30,730 bases of DNA from JBDIAR01 sp039812545 (GTDB lineage Bacteria > Actinomycetota > Actinomycetes > Actinomycetales > Dermatophilaceae): the NCBI GenBank assembly GCA_039812545.1, contig JBDIAR010000013.1, forward strand, positions 1 to 30,730, in the 5' to 3' direction. The notes under the pieces are model-generated. The model was not told the origin of the DNA. It ran no database searches and worked only from the letters and a program-made list of their open reading frames with translations. Below, piece by piece: positions 7,507 to 15,337 of this stretch; position 1 is the stretch's first letter; the number at the start of each line of letters is the position of its first letter. A program made the position numbers and the translations under genes.

Positions 7507-10179
7507 GTGTCATCGTCCCTACTCAGAGGTGAGGCATTGGACCCTTCTCCAGCTCCCAGCCAGCACGACGCGCCCCGACCCGGCCCAACCGTCCTCGACG
7601 GTGGACGTGAGGCGCCCGCGGCCGAACTCCTCGACGTCTCCAAGAAATTCGGCAACGCGTATGCCGTCCGACACGTCTCGCTGCAGCTGCGCGCCGGCGA
7701 GGTGCTGGCTCTGGTCGGTGAGAACGGGGCCGGCAAGAGCACCTGCGTGAAGATGCTGGGCGGGGTCTACCACCCGACCGACGGAACCATCCGGGTCGGC
7801 GGGCAGGTCGTCAACCTGCGCACCCCCTTGGACGCCCAGCACCTGGGTATCGCGGTCGTCCACCAGCATCCCGGCCTGTTCCCCGACCTCTCGATCGCCG
7901 AGAACGTCTTCGCCGGCCGGCTGCTGATGACGCGGTACGGCACCGTCGATCACGCCGCGATGGAGAACTCCGCACGGGGCTGGCTGGAGACCCTCGGACT
8001 CGCGGTCGATCCCGGCATACCGGCCTCTGCCCTGAGCACCTCCGAGCAACAACTCATCGAGATCGCCAAAGCGCTCGCCGCGGACGCCCGGATCCTCATC
8101 CTCGACGAACCGACCGCCTCGCTGACGATCGGCGAGACGGAACGGCTGTTCTCGATCATCGAGGACCTCAAGGCCCGGGGAGTGGCGATGCTCTTCGTCG
8201 GCCACCGGCTCGAAGAGATCCTGCGCGTCTCGGACCGGGTGACCGTCATGCGCGACGGCCGGTGGGTGACCGACCTGCTGACCAGCGAGACCTCCGTCGA
8301 GGAGATCGTCCAGCACATGGTGGGCCGCGAACTGACCGACGTCTACCCGGCCAAGACCGGTGAGGTCGGCGAGGACCGGCTCCTGGTCGAGGGCCTGACC
8401 GTGCCGGGTCGGTTCGAGGATGTCAGCCTGCACGTGCGCGCCGGGGAGATCGTCGGGCTCGCAGGGCTGGTCGGGGCCGGCCGCACCGAAGTCGCCAGAG
8501 CGATCTTCGGCATCGACAAGGCCAGCGCCGGCACCGTCACCCTCGCCGGCAAGCGCCTCAACCTCAGTTCCCCGGCGGCCGCGCTGGCCAACGGCATCGC
8601 CTATGTCAGCGAGGATCGGCGCGGCCAGAGCATCGTCGAGGACTTCTCCATCCTCGACAACGCCACCCTGCCCGTCGTCAAAGAGGCCTCCACCCTCGGA
8701 TTCCTGCGCCGCCGAGCCGAATTCGCGCTCGTCGAGGGACCGCTGCAGCGGATGCGGCTGAAGTTCGCCAACTACGTGCAGCCGATCTCGCAACTCTCCG
8801 GCGGCAACCAGCAGAAGGTCGTCCTCGCCAAGTGGCTGGCCACGAACCCCCGGTTGCTCATCCTGGACGAACCCACCCAGGGCGTCGACATCCAGGCCAA
8901 GTCCGAGGTCCACCACATCATCGCGAACCTGGCCTCCCAGGGCCTGCCGATCCTGATGATCTCCTCCGACATGCCCGAACTGCTCGGCACCTGCGACCGC
9001 ATTTACGTGATGCACCAAGGTCGGATCGCGGCCGAGTTCGACGGCCCCACCGCCGATCAGATCGACATCGGGCTGGCGGCGACCGGGCTGTGGACGCACG
9101 ACCGCGAAACCGGCGACGTCGATGCCGCCGAGCTCGCCGAGATCGAGCGCTCCGAGGCGAGCGCCGCGCCCGTCGAGTTGGACATCGAGGGTCCCGCGAC
9201 GATGCCGTGGTGGCGACGCCTGCTCCGGCAGCGCGAGTTCGGACTGCTGCTGGCCATCGCCCTCGTGCTCACCCCGCTCGCCGTCATCAACCCCAATCTG
9301 GTCAGCCCGAGCAATCTCGCCGACCTGGGGATCACCGCGGTGCTCTACGGATTGGTCTGCCTCGGCCAGATGCTGGTCATGCTCACCCGCAATATCGACC
9401 TGTCGGTGGGCTCGGTGATCGGCCTGTCGGCATACGTCTCGGCGTCGTACATGAGCGACCATCGCGACGCGCCGGTCATCGTCGGAATCCTGCTCGCCAT
9501 CCTCGTCGGCGCGGTGTGCGGGGCGTTCAACGGAGCGATCGTCGCATACGGCAAGGTGCCCGCCATCGTGGTCACCCTCGGCAGCCTCGCCATCATTCGC
9601 GGCGTGGACGCCATGCTCGCGAGCGGTCGCCAGATCTCCTCGGCCGCGGTGCCCCCGGGGTGGCTGGAATGGACCGCCGCCCGCCCCCTCGGCATCTCGA
9701 GCATCATCTGGATCGGTGCGGCCGCGTTCCTGCTGGTCGGTTTCATCCTGCGTCGGACCCGCTTCGGGCGCAATGTGTATGCCAGTGGCTCGAACCCGGC
9801 CGGCGCGGCGCTCATCGGGATCGACGCCGCACGGGCTACCTGGACCTGCTTCACCCTGTCCGGCGCGTTGGCCGGACTCGCCGGTGCGATGTGGGCCTCC
9901 CACTACGCCACGGTCGACGGACAACTGGCATACGGCCTGGAGTTGACGATCGTCGCCTCCGTCGTCGTGGGCGGGGTGTCGTTGCGCGGGGGAGCCGGCA
10001 CGGTCCTCGGCGTCCTACTCGGCACCGTCGCCCTCATCATCATCCAGAACGCGATCATCGTCGCGCGGATCAACCCGTCCTACCTGCAGGCCTTCTTCGG
10101 CGGCGCCATCTTGCTCACGGTGCTGGTCGACTCGGTCCTCAGCCGACGAACGAGCCGCGCGCTGGGAGGGAGGCACTGA
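7507..10179 (+). CDS. Sugar ABC importer: fused double ATPase and permease (RbsA-RbsC type)
   Basis: This 890-residue protein combines parts normally made by separate genes. Residues about 41-520 are two ABC ATPase domains of the RbsA/XylG/LsrA type. The first has Walker A GENGAGKST (71-79), a degenerate signature LSTSEQQ (176-182) and Walker B ILILDEPTAS (D200, E201). The second has the degenerate Walker A GLVGAGRTE, signature LSGGNQQK (430-437) and LILDEPTQGVD (D454, E455). From about residue 566 a ribose-type permease of some 320 residues with many hydrophobic helices follows. The fusion would power carbohydrate uptake with the second permease and binding protein downstream. The start is uncertain: GTG 7507 lacks a ribosome-binding site, whereas TTG 7537 has AGAGG and fits the predicted promoter (880 residues). 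The operator pair lies just upstream. Confidence 0.9.
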   Translation: MSSSLLRGEALDPSPAPSQHDAPRPGPTVLDGGREAPAAELLDVSKKFGNAYAVRHVSLQLRAGEVLALVGENGAGKSTCVKMLGGVYHPTDGTIRVGGQVVNLRTPLDAQHLGIAVVHQHPGLFPDLSIAENVFAGRLLMTRYGTVDHAAMENSARGWLETLGLAVDPGIPASALSTSEQQLIEIAKALAADARILILDEPTASLTIGETERLFSIIEDLKARGVAMLFVGHRLEEILRVSDRVTVMRDGRWVTDLLTSETSVEEIVQHMVGRELTDVYPAKTGEVGEDRLLVEGLTVPGRFEDVSLHVRAGEIVGLAGLVGAGRTEVARAIFGIDKASAGTVTLAGKRLNLSSPAAALANGIAYVSEDRRGQSIVEDFSILDNATLPVVKEASTLGFLRRRAEFALVEGPLQRMRLKFANYVQPISQLSGGNQQKVVLAKWLATNPRLLILDEPTQGVDIQAKSEVHHIIANLASQGLPILMISSDMPELLGTCDRIYVMHQGRIAAEFDGPTADQIDIGLAATGLWTHDRETGDVDAAELAEIERSEASAAPVELDIEGPATMPWWRRLLRQREFGLLLAIALVLTPLAVINPNLVSPSNLADLGITAVLYGLVCLGQMLVMLTRNIDLSVGSVIGLSAYVSASYMSDHRDAPVIVGILLAILVGAVCGAFNGAIVAYGKVPAIVVTLGSLAIIRGVDAMLASGRQISSAAVPPGWLEWTAARPLGISSIIWIGAAAFLLVGFILRRTRFGRNVYASGSNPAGAALIGIDAARATWTCFTLSGALAGLAGAMWASHYATVDGQLAYGLELTIVASVVVGGVSLRGGAGTVLGVLLGTVALIIIQNAIIVARINPSYLQAFFGGAILLTVLVDSVLSRRTSRALGGRH

Positions 10180-10180
10180 G

Positions 10181-11179
10181 ATGACCCGACTCAGCCAACT
10201 CGTGCGCACCTGGGAGTTCTTCCTCTTCGTCCTGGTCGTCCTCGTCCTGGTCCTGGCCTCCGCGACGGTCCCGGGTTTCACCGACCAGTTCAGCCTGTCC
10301 ACCGCGATGGCCGCGTTCGCCCCGGCCGCCCTGATGGCCTTGCCGTTGGCCCTGCTGGTGGTCACCCGGGACATCGACATCTCGATCTCCAGCATGGCCG
10401 CCCTCACCAGCGTGGCCGCCGGGCTGGCGATCCAGCGTGGCCTCTCGCTGCCCGCGGTCATCCTGGTCTCGCTGCTCACCGGACTGGTGTGCGGCGCGAT
10501 CAACGGCTTCTTCTGCGTTGTGCTGGAACTGCCGGCCCTGCTCGTCACGCTCGGGACGATGGCGCTGTTCCGGGGCCTGTGTTACGTGTTCCTCGGCGGG
10601 GCCCCGATCTCTCCCGTCCCGGACTTCTTCATCAGCCTGGGCAACGACAACCTGCCGGGCACCTTCATCCCGTATGCCATCGTCCCGTTCCTCGTCCTCG
10701 CCGTCGTGTTCGGCCTGGTCCTGCACCGGACCTACGTCGGGCGCCGGATCTACGCCATCGGCGGCAACCCCGACACTGCGAGATACAGCGGAATCCGCAA
10801 CAACCGCATACGGTTCGCCCTGTTCGTCCTCTCCGGTGTGGTCTGCGCCGTCGCCGGCATGATCAACATGGGGATCACGAGCCAGGTCGCCCCGGACGCG
10901 GCGCTCGGCATCGAACTCGACTCGATCACCGTCGTCTTCCTCGGCGGGGTCAGCGTGCTGGGCGGCAAGGGCAAGATCACCGGGGTGCTGTGGGCCACCG
11001 TCTTGATCATGGCGCTGCGCAAGTACCTGCAGTTGCAGAACGTCAGCGGCTACACCCAGGGGATCGCCATCGGCGGCGTCCTGATCGCCTCACTGCTCGT
11101 CACGAATGTGTCCGGTCGGATTTCCGAGGCCATTCGGCGCCGCCGCGACTCGGCCGAGGCGGCCGGTTCGACAGCCTGA
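10181..11179 (+). CDS. Sugar ABC importer permease (RbsC/LsrD/RhaQ type)
   Basis: This 332-residue multi-pass protein is a branched-chain/ribose-type permease (BPD_transp_2). It has about eight to ten hydrophobic helices and family stretches such as VTRDIDISISSMAALTSV near the N-terminus, VTLGTMALFRGLCYV in the middle and FLGGVSVLGGKGKITGVLWA near the C-terminus. It starts one base after the stop of the fused ATPase-permease, with a strong GGGAGGGAGG Shine-Dalgarno at 10164-10173. With the permease half of the upstream protein it would form a heterodimeric channel, as in the Lsr and rhamnose importers. Substrate cannot be read from the sequence. Confidence 0.92.
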   Translation: MTRLSQLVRTWEFFLFVLVVLVLVLASATVPGFTDQFSLSTAMAAFAPAALMALPLALLVVTRDIDISISSMAALTSVAAGLAIQRGLSLPAVILVSLLTGLVCGAINGFFCVVLELPALLVTLGTMALFRGLCYVFLGGAPISPVPDFFISLGNDNLPGTFIPYAIVPFLVLAVVFGLVLHRTYVGRRIYAIGGNPDTARYSGIRNNRIRFALFVLSGVVCAVAGMINMGITSQVAPDAALGIELDSITVVFLGGVSVLGGKGKITGVLWATVLIMALRKYLQLQNVSGYTQGIAIGGVLIASLLVTNVSGRISEAIRRRRDSAEAAGSTA

Positions 11180-11204
11180 CCCACCGTCCACCGTCTATCG
11201 CCAC

Positions 11205-11240
11205 CCGTCACGTCCGTCACATCCGTCACATCCGTCAATC
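11205..11240 (+). repeat. Four 9-bp tandem repeats in the leader of the binding-protein gene
   Basis: Units CCGTCACGT, CCGTCACAT, CCGTCACAT and CCGTCAATC follow each other without gaps in the 141-bp space between the permease and the binding-protein gene. No gene is seen in this gap. It may be a neutral expansion or an mRNA element; the spacing is far too short for a CRISPR array. Confidence 0.75.
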
Positions 11241-11320
11241 GTCCATCACCTCAGCGTTTATCACCACTCACAACAGCGCGTCTCCCCGTCCCGGTGACGC
11301 ACCATATGAAGGAGAACGGC

Positions 11321-12373
11321 ATGTCCACTCGCACCACCATCGCAGGGGTCGCCCTGATCGTCGTCGCGGGCACGAGCCTGTCCGCGTGCGCGTCGTCCAC
11401 GTCGACGACGAGCAGCCCGTCCGGCGGCACCGGGGGAACCAAGTGCGCAACCGGTCCGGTCAAGGTCGGTCTGTTGCCCAAGCTCGGCACCGACCCGTAC
11501 ATGGTCACGGTCAAGGAGGCCGCCGAGGCGGCGGCCAAGAAGGGTGGCCACACGGTCATCTACACCTCGCCCAGCGATGCGACCGGGGCAGCCCAGATCC
11601 CGTTCGTGAACCAGCTCATCTCCCAGGGCGTCGACGTCATCGCCATCTCGGGCAACGACCTCAACAGCACCTCGGCCGCCCTGAAGAAGGCCCGGGACGC
11701 CGGGATCAAGGTCATCAGCTGGGACAGCGACGTCGCCCCGGATTCCCGCTCGGTCTTCCTCAACCAGGCCGACACCGCCAAGATCGGCGACCAGCTGCTG
11801 AACGCCATGGCGCAGATGCTGAACAACGAGGGCGACTTCGCGATCCTGTCCTCCACGCAGACGGCGGTCAACCAGAACGCCTGGATCGCCGCCATGAAGC
11901 AGCGCCTGGCCACTGACCCGAAGCTGGCGAAGATGAAGCTCGTCACCGTGGCATACGGGGAGGAGAAGGCCGACGTCAACGCGCAGAAGGCCAAGGAACT
12001 CGTCCAGGCATACCCGAACCTCAAGGGCATCATCGTCCCGGCCGGGATCGGTCTGCCCGCCGCCGCCGAAGCGCTCGCGCAAAGCGGCGACCTCGGCAAG
12101 ATCAAGATCTCAGGGCTCGGGCCGGTCAGCCTGGTCAAGCAGTACATCGCCACCGGCAACGTCTCGGACGTGTGGTGGAACGTCAAGGACCTCGGGTCGC
12201 TGACGTTCGACACGGCGGTGCTGATGGCTCAGTGCAAGCTGGACCCGAAGGAGGGCAACACCTTCACCTCCGAGACTCTGGGCAAGACCTTCACGATCGG
12301 TAAGGACGGGGTCGTCCTGCTCGGCGAACCGACGATCGTCACGCCCGCCAATGTCAACGACTTCCCGTTCTGA
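11321..12373 (+). CDS. Sugar-binding lipoprotein of the LsrB/RhaS type
   Basis: This 350-residue protein is the extracytoplasmic receptor of the importer. It opens with a lipoprotein signal peptide and lipobox LSAC, giving C23 as the lipidated residue, then a Ser/Thr/Gly linker. The mature part is a two-lobed type I periplasmic-binding fold with VGLLPKLGTDPY, VISWDSDVAPDSR, an NQNAW segment, IIVPAGIGLPAAAEAL and a C-terminal GVVLLGEPTIVTPANVNDF. These match LsrB (AI-2) and RhaS (rhamnose) proteins. Aligned by eye to E. coli LsrB, the ligand-contact lysine, WDSD aspartate, Gln and Pro are kept, but Asp166 is Asn and Ala222 is Gly, which argues against AI-2. The ATG at 11321 has AAGGAG at 11309-11314; an upstream in-frame ATG at 11294 would spoil the signal peptide. 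Confidence 0.9.
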   Translation: MSTRTTIAGVALIVVAGTSLSACASSTSTTSSPSGGTGGTKCATGPVKVGLLPKLGTDPYMVTVKEAAEAAAKKGGHTVIYTSPSDATGAAQIPFVNQLISQGVDVIAISGNDLNSTSAALKKARDAGIKVISWDSDVAPDSRSVFLNQADTAKIGDQLLNAMAQMLNNEGDFAILSSTQTAVNQNAWIAAMKQRLATDPKLAKMKLVTVAYGEEKADVNAQKAKELVQAYPNLKGIIVPAGIGLPAAAEALAQSGDLGKIKISGLGPVSLVKQYIATGNVSDVWWNVKDLGSLTFDTAVLMAQCKLDPKEGNTFTSETLGKTFTIGKDGVVLLGEPTIVTPANVNDFPF

Positions 12374-12490
12374 TCCGACCCGGTTCACCACCGAGACCAG
12401 CTGAAACGAGAAGAACACGTGACGACGACCTCGCGGACGGCGGTGCTGACCCGCGCCGACCGTCCGCGAGGCCGGCGAGGGGGAGCAGCC

Positions 12491-13513
12491 ATGGCGACGA
12501 TGAAGGACGTGGCCCAGCGGGCCGCGGTCTCGGTGGCGACGGTGTCTCACGTCGTCAACGGGACCCGGTACGTCGAGCCGGCGACCCGTGATCGGGTCCT
12601 GGAGGCGATCGGCCACCTGCGCTACGTGAAGGATCCGGTTGCCGGCTCACTGCGGACCGGTCGAACGCACACGATCGGTCTGGTCATGTCGACCGTGACG
12701 AACCCGTACTTCAACGACGTCGTGGCCGGAATCGAACGCGTCTCGGTCGAGCGGGGGTACGGCCTGTTGATCGCCGACCACCGCGACGACAGCGAACTCG
12801 AGCTCGAGACGGTGGCGAGGCTGATCCGGCAGCGGGTCGACGGCATCTTGCTGCAACCCTCCGATGCCCCGGACCGCAGTTTCGACCTGATCATCGACAA
12901 GTCCGTGCCGACCGTCCTGGTGGACCGCCGCTCGCCCCGGGTCCCGGGCCCGTTCGACTTCGTCGGCACCGAGAACCGGACGGCGACGCAGTCCCTGGTC
13001 GAGCATTTGATCGGCCACGGGCATCGTCGGATCGGCTTGGTCGCCGGCGCCCCGGGAAGTACCACCACGGACGAACGCACCGACGGATACCGGTCCGCGC
13101 TCGCGGCCGCGGGCCTGCCGATCGACCCCGTGTTGGTGCGGTCGGGCCGGTCGAGCGAGGCGGGCGCGGCCGCGGCGGTGGGGGATCTGCTCGCCCTGCC
13201 CGATCCGCCGACCGCGCTGGTCTCGGCGAACAACCGGATGACCATCGGCGTGCTCAAGGCCCTGCACGAGCGGGGGATCGTCCCGCCGGACGGATTGGCC
13301 CTGGCCGCCTTCGACGACTTCGCCTGGGCCGATTTCGTCGTCCCGAGACTGACCTGCGTACGTCAGCAGGGCACCCACATCGGGGCGCGCAGCCTGGCTC
13401 GGCTGCTGCATCGGGTGACCGCGGGCGCGGACGAGCCGCCGGTGACCGAGCAGCCGGCCGCCGAACTGGTGGTCCGCGAGTCCTGCGGGTGCGGTTCGTC
13501 GCGCGGGGTGTGA
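12491..13513 (+). CDS. LacI family transcriptional regulator
   Basis: This 340-residue repressor-type protein has the LacI plan. Residues 4-25 are the helix-turn-helix MKDVAQRAAVSVATVSHVVN, followed by the hinge helix with VAGSLRTGRTHTIGLV near residues 50-65. A periplasmic-binding-like ligand domain then runs to the C-terminus, including NPYFNDVVAGIE, GFVGTENR-like FVGTENRTA, and AAFDDFAWADFVVPRLT. The ATG at 12491 has GGGAG at 12481-12485; a GTG at 12419 would add 24 residues without family similarity. Its position at the end of the import locus and the tandem operators at 7480-7503 suggest it represses the transporter until a sugar ligand binds. The C-terminal CGCGSS cluster is odd but has no assigned role. 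Confidence 0.92.
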   Translation: MATMKDVAQRAAVSVATVSHVVNGTRYVEPATRDRVLEAIGHLRYVKDPVAGSLRTGRTHTIGLVMSTVTNPYFNDVVAGIERVSVERGYGLLIADHRDDSELELETVARLIRQRVDGILLQPSDAPDRSFDLIIDKSVPTVLVDRRSPRVPGPFDFVGTENRTATQSLVEHLIGHGHRRIGLVAGAPGSTTTDERTDGYRSALAAAGLPIDPVLVRSGRSSEAGAAAAVGDLLALPDPPTALVSANNRMTIGVLKALHERGIVPPDGLALAAFDDFAWADFVVPRLTCVRQQGTHIGARSLARLLHRVTAGADEPPVTEQPAAELVVRESCGCGSSRGV

Positions 13514-13514
13514 G

Positions 13515-13520
13515 TACGCT
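13515..13520 (+). promoter_or_regulatory. Likely -10 box of a leaderless promoter (CDP-alcohol transferase)
   Basis: TACGCT begins 2 nt after the LacI-gene stop and ends exactly 6 nt before the GTG at 13527. The GCAAGG between them is too close to the start to act as a ribosome-binding site. It would begin the pgsA-like/DUF881 operon. Confidence 0.55.
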
Positions 13521-13526
13521 GCAAGG

Positions 13527-14144
13527 GTGAGCACACCGCCCACCTCGGGGGAACCGGTCGTCGGCGACCGGGTGTTCACGATCCCCAATGCGCTGTCCGC
13601 ACTGCGGATCGTCGGCGTCCCGGTCTTCCTCTGGGCCGTTCTCGACCACCGTGACGGACTCGCCCTCGTCCTGCTCGCGCTCTCGGGTCTGACGGACTAT
13701 CTGGACGGCAAGATCGCCCGCGCCTTCGACATGACCTCCCGGCTCGGGCAACTGCTCGACCCGGTCGCCGACCGGCTCTACATCCTGGCCACCCTTGTCG
13801 GGCTCGGCTGGCGCGACATCGTGCCGTGGTGGCTGGTCGCCCTCCTGGTCGGACGCGATGTCGTCATGGCCGCCCTGATGGCGGCGTTGCGGCGCGTCGG
13901 GGTGACGGGCTTGCCGGTGCACTTCGTCGGCAAGGCGGCCACGTTCAACCTGCTGTATGCCTTCCCGGTCTTGCTTCTGGCCCAGTTCGGCGAGGCGTGG
14001 TCGCGGATCTGCACCCCGCTCGGCTGGGCCTTCGCCTGGTGGGGGGTGGGTTTGTACCTGTTGGGGGCGGTCTTGTACCTGATCCAGGGAGTCGCGATCC
14101 TGCGCGGTGGTCACCGCAGGGCCACGCCGCAGGCGGCCTCATGA
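13527..14144 (+). CDS. CDP-alcohol phosphatidyltransferase (PgsA-like)
   Basis: This 205-residue integral membrane enzyme transfers a phosphatidyl group from CDP-diacylglycerol to an alcohol, in the pathway to phosphatidylglycerol, cardiolipin or related lipids. The catalytic signature is complete: D57, D60, G61, A64, R65, G74, D78 and D82 in the DxxDGxxAR(x8)GxxxDxxxD pattern. Several hydrophobic helices surround it. Position at the head of a block with DUF881, Sbp, gcvH and garA matches M. tuberculosis pgsA2 (Rv1822). Whether the acceptor is glycerol-3-phosphate or a phospholipid cannot be decided here. Its TGA overlaps the next ATG as ATGA. Confidence 0.9.
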   Translation: MSTPPTSGEPVVGDRVFTIPNALSALRIVGVPVFLWAVLDHRDGLALVLLALSGLTDYLDGKIARAFDMTSRLGQLLDPVADRLYILATLVGLGWRDIVPWWLVALLVGRDVVMAALMAALRRVGVTGLPVHFVGKAATFNLLYAFPVLLLAQFGEAWSRICTPLGWAFAWWGVGLYLLGAVLYLIQGVAILRGGHRRATPQAAS

Positions 14145-14998
14145 CCGGACCCGTCGGCCGTCGACCGGACGCCTCGATGACCCTGATCAACGAGATGTTC
14201 GAGCGTCCGCTCGATCCCGGGTATGCCGCGGAGGCGGCTCGGCGGACCCGGCTGGGCCTTCCCCGGGCGCGGATCGCGACCGTTCCCGCCTTCCTCGCCG
14301 CCGTCGTCATCGGTTTCGTCTCGGTCACGGCGGCGCTGGCGCTGCGCCCGGCACCCACCGCGGCCGCGTCGGTCAAGGCCGACCTGGTGCGCCGCATCGC
14401 CGACCAACGCAGCGCGATCGACCGCGCCGAGCGCAGCGCGACCGACCTGCAGGCTCAGATCCTCGACCTGGAGGACACCCCCGCCACGAGCGACCTCGGG
14501 CTGCGGATCGAGGCCGCGACCCGGGCGGTCGGCCTGACCGCGTTGCAGGGACCGGGCCTCGAGGTCGTGCTCACCGATGCGGCCGACACCACCAGCGGCT
14601 CGGGCCTGGACCCGCGCAGCAGCAGCGGGTTCCCGAACGGCCGGGTCACCTCCGCCGACCTGCAGGTCGTCACGAACGGGCTGTGGTCCCTCGGCGCCGA
14701 GGCCATCTCGATCAACGGCCACCGTCTGACCTCACGCTCGGCGATCCGGTTCGCCGGTCAGGCGCTGCTGGTCGACTTCCGCCCCCTGATCCCGCCGTAC
14801 ACGGTCGTCGCCATCGGCGACCCGGCCACGCTGGGGGAGCGGCTTCAGTCCTCCCCGACCGGCGCCTATCTCGACAAGCTGACCACGGCATACCGGATCC
14901 CCGTGCGGGTGGAAACCAAGGCCGAGGTCACCGTTCCCGCCGGTAATGTGCTCGATCCCGTCCTCGCCCGCCCACTGCCCTCGGAGGCAACCCGATGA
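14141..14998 (+). CDS. DUF881 family membrane protein (YlxW/YlxX-like), first copy
   Basis: This 285-residue protein has a cytoplasmic N-terminus of about 44 residues, one membrane helix at about 45-68, a probable coiled coil over residues about 78-115, and an extracytoplasmic DUF881 domain. Recognisable pieces of the domain are ALQGPGLEVVLTD, DLQVVTNGLWSLGAEAISINGHRL, and PPYTVVAIGDPATLGERL. The family is widespread in Gram-positives next to Sbp and cell-division genes (ylxW-ylxX-sbp in Bacillus); biochemical function is not known. The ATG at 14141 overlaps the upstream stop and the stop overlaps the next ATG, so all three genes are probably translationally coupled. Homologue of Rv1823 by position. 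Confidence 0.88.
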   Translation: MTGPVGRRPDASMTLINEMFERPLDPGYAAEAARRTRLGLPRARIATVPAFLAAVVIGFVSVTAALALRPAPTAAASVKADLVRRIADQRSAIDRAERSATDLQAQILDLEDTPATSDLGLRIEAATRAVGLTALQGPGLEVVLTDAADTTSGSGLDPRSSSGFPNGRVTSADLQVVTNGLWSLGAEAISINGHRLTSRSAIRFAGQALLVDFRPLIPPYTVVAIGDPATLGERLQSSPTGAYLDKLTTAYRIPVRVETKAEVTVPAGNVLDPVLARPLPSEATR

Positions 14999-15327
14999 TC
15001 CCTGCGTTCGGTCTGGCACTCGGCATCGTGTTGGGGCTCGTGCTGCATCCGGCCGTCCCGATCTGGCTGCAGCCGTACCTGCCGATCGCCGTGATCGCCG
15101 CGCTCGACGCGGTCTTCGGCGCGGTCCGGGCCGTGCTGGACGGGATCTTCAGCGACAAGGTGTTCGTGGTGTCGTTCCTGTCCAACGTCCTGGTCGCCGC
15201 GCTCATCGTGTTCCTCGGCGACCAGCTCGGGGTCGGCAGCCAGCTCTCGACGGGCGTCGTGGTGGTGCTCGGATTGCGAATCTTCTCGAACGTGGCCTCC
15301 ATCCGTCGGCACCTGTTCCACGCCTGA
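14995..15327 (+). CDS. sbp: Small basic protein Sbp (DUF1290)
   Basis: This 110-residue membrane protein has three to four hydrophobic helices and matches the small-basic-protein family: LALGIVLGLVL at the start, PIAVIAALDAVFGAVRAVL in the middle, and SNVLVAALIVFLGDQLGVGSQL before a short basic C-terminus. The family pairs with DUF881 proteins in Firmicutes and actinobacteria and is tied by context to the cell envelope or division; its mechanism is unknown. GGAGG at 14982-14986 serves the ATG, which overlaps the upstream stop. The stop overlaps the Shine-Dalgarno of the second DUF881 gene. Confidence 0.9.
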   Translation: MIPAFGLALGIVLGLVLHPAVPIWLQPYLPIAVIAALDAVFGAVRAVLDGIFSDKVFVVSFLSNVLVAALIVFLGDQLGVGSQLSTGVVVVLGLRIFSNVASIRRHLFHA

Positions 15328-15337
15328 GGAGCCGCCG

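Noticed and set aside
11205..11240. CRISPR-like array
   Set aside because: Units are 9 bp with no spacers and no cas genes in the window; it is a simple tandem repeat.
11321..12373. AI-2 receptor (true LsrB)
   Set aside because: Two of six ligand residues differ by eye-alignment and no lsrK, lsrF or lsrG gene is adjacent. Kept only as LsrB/RhaS type.
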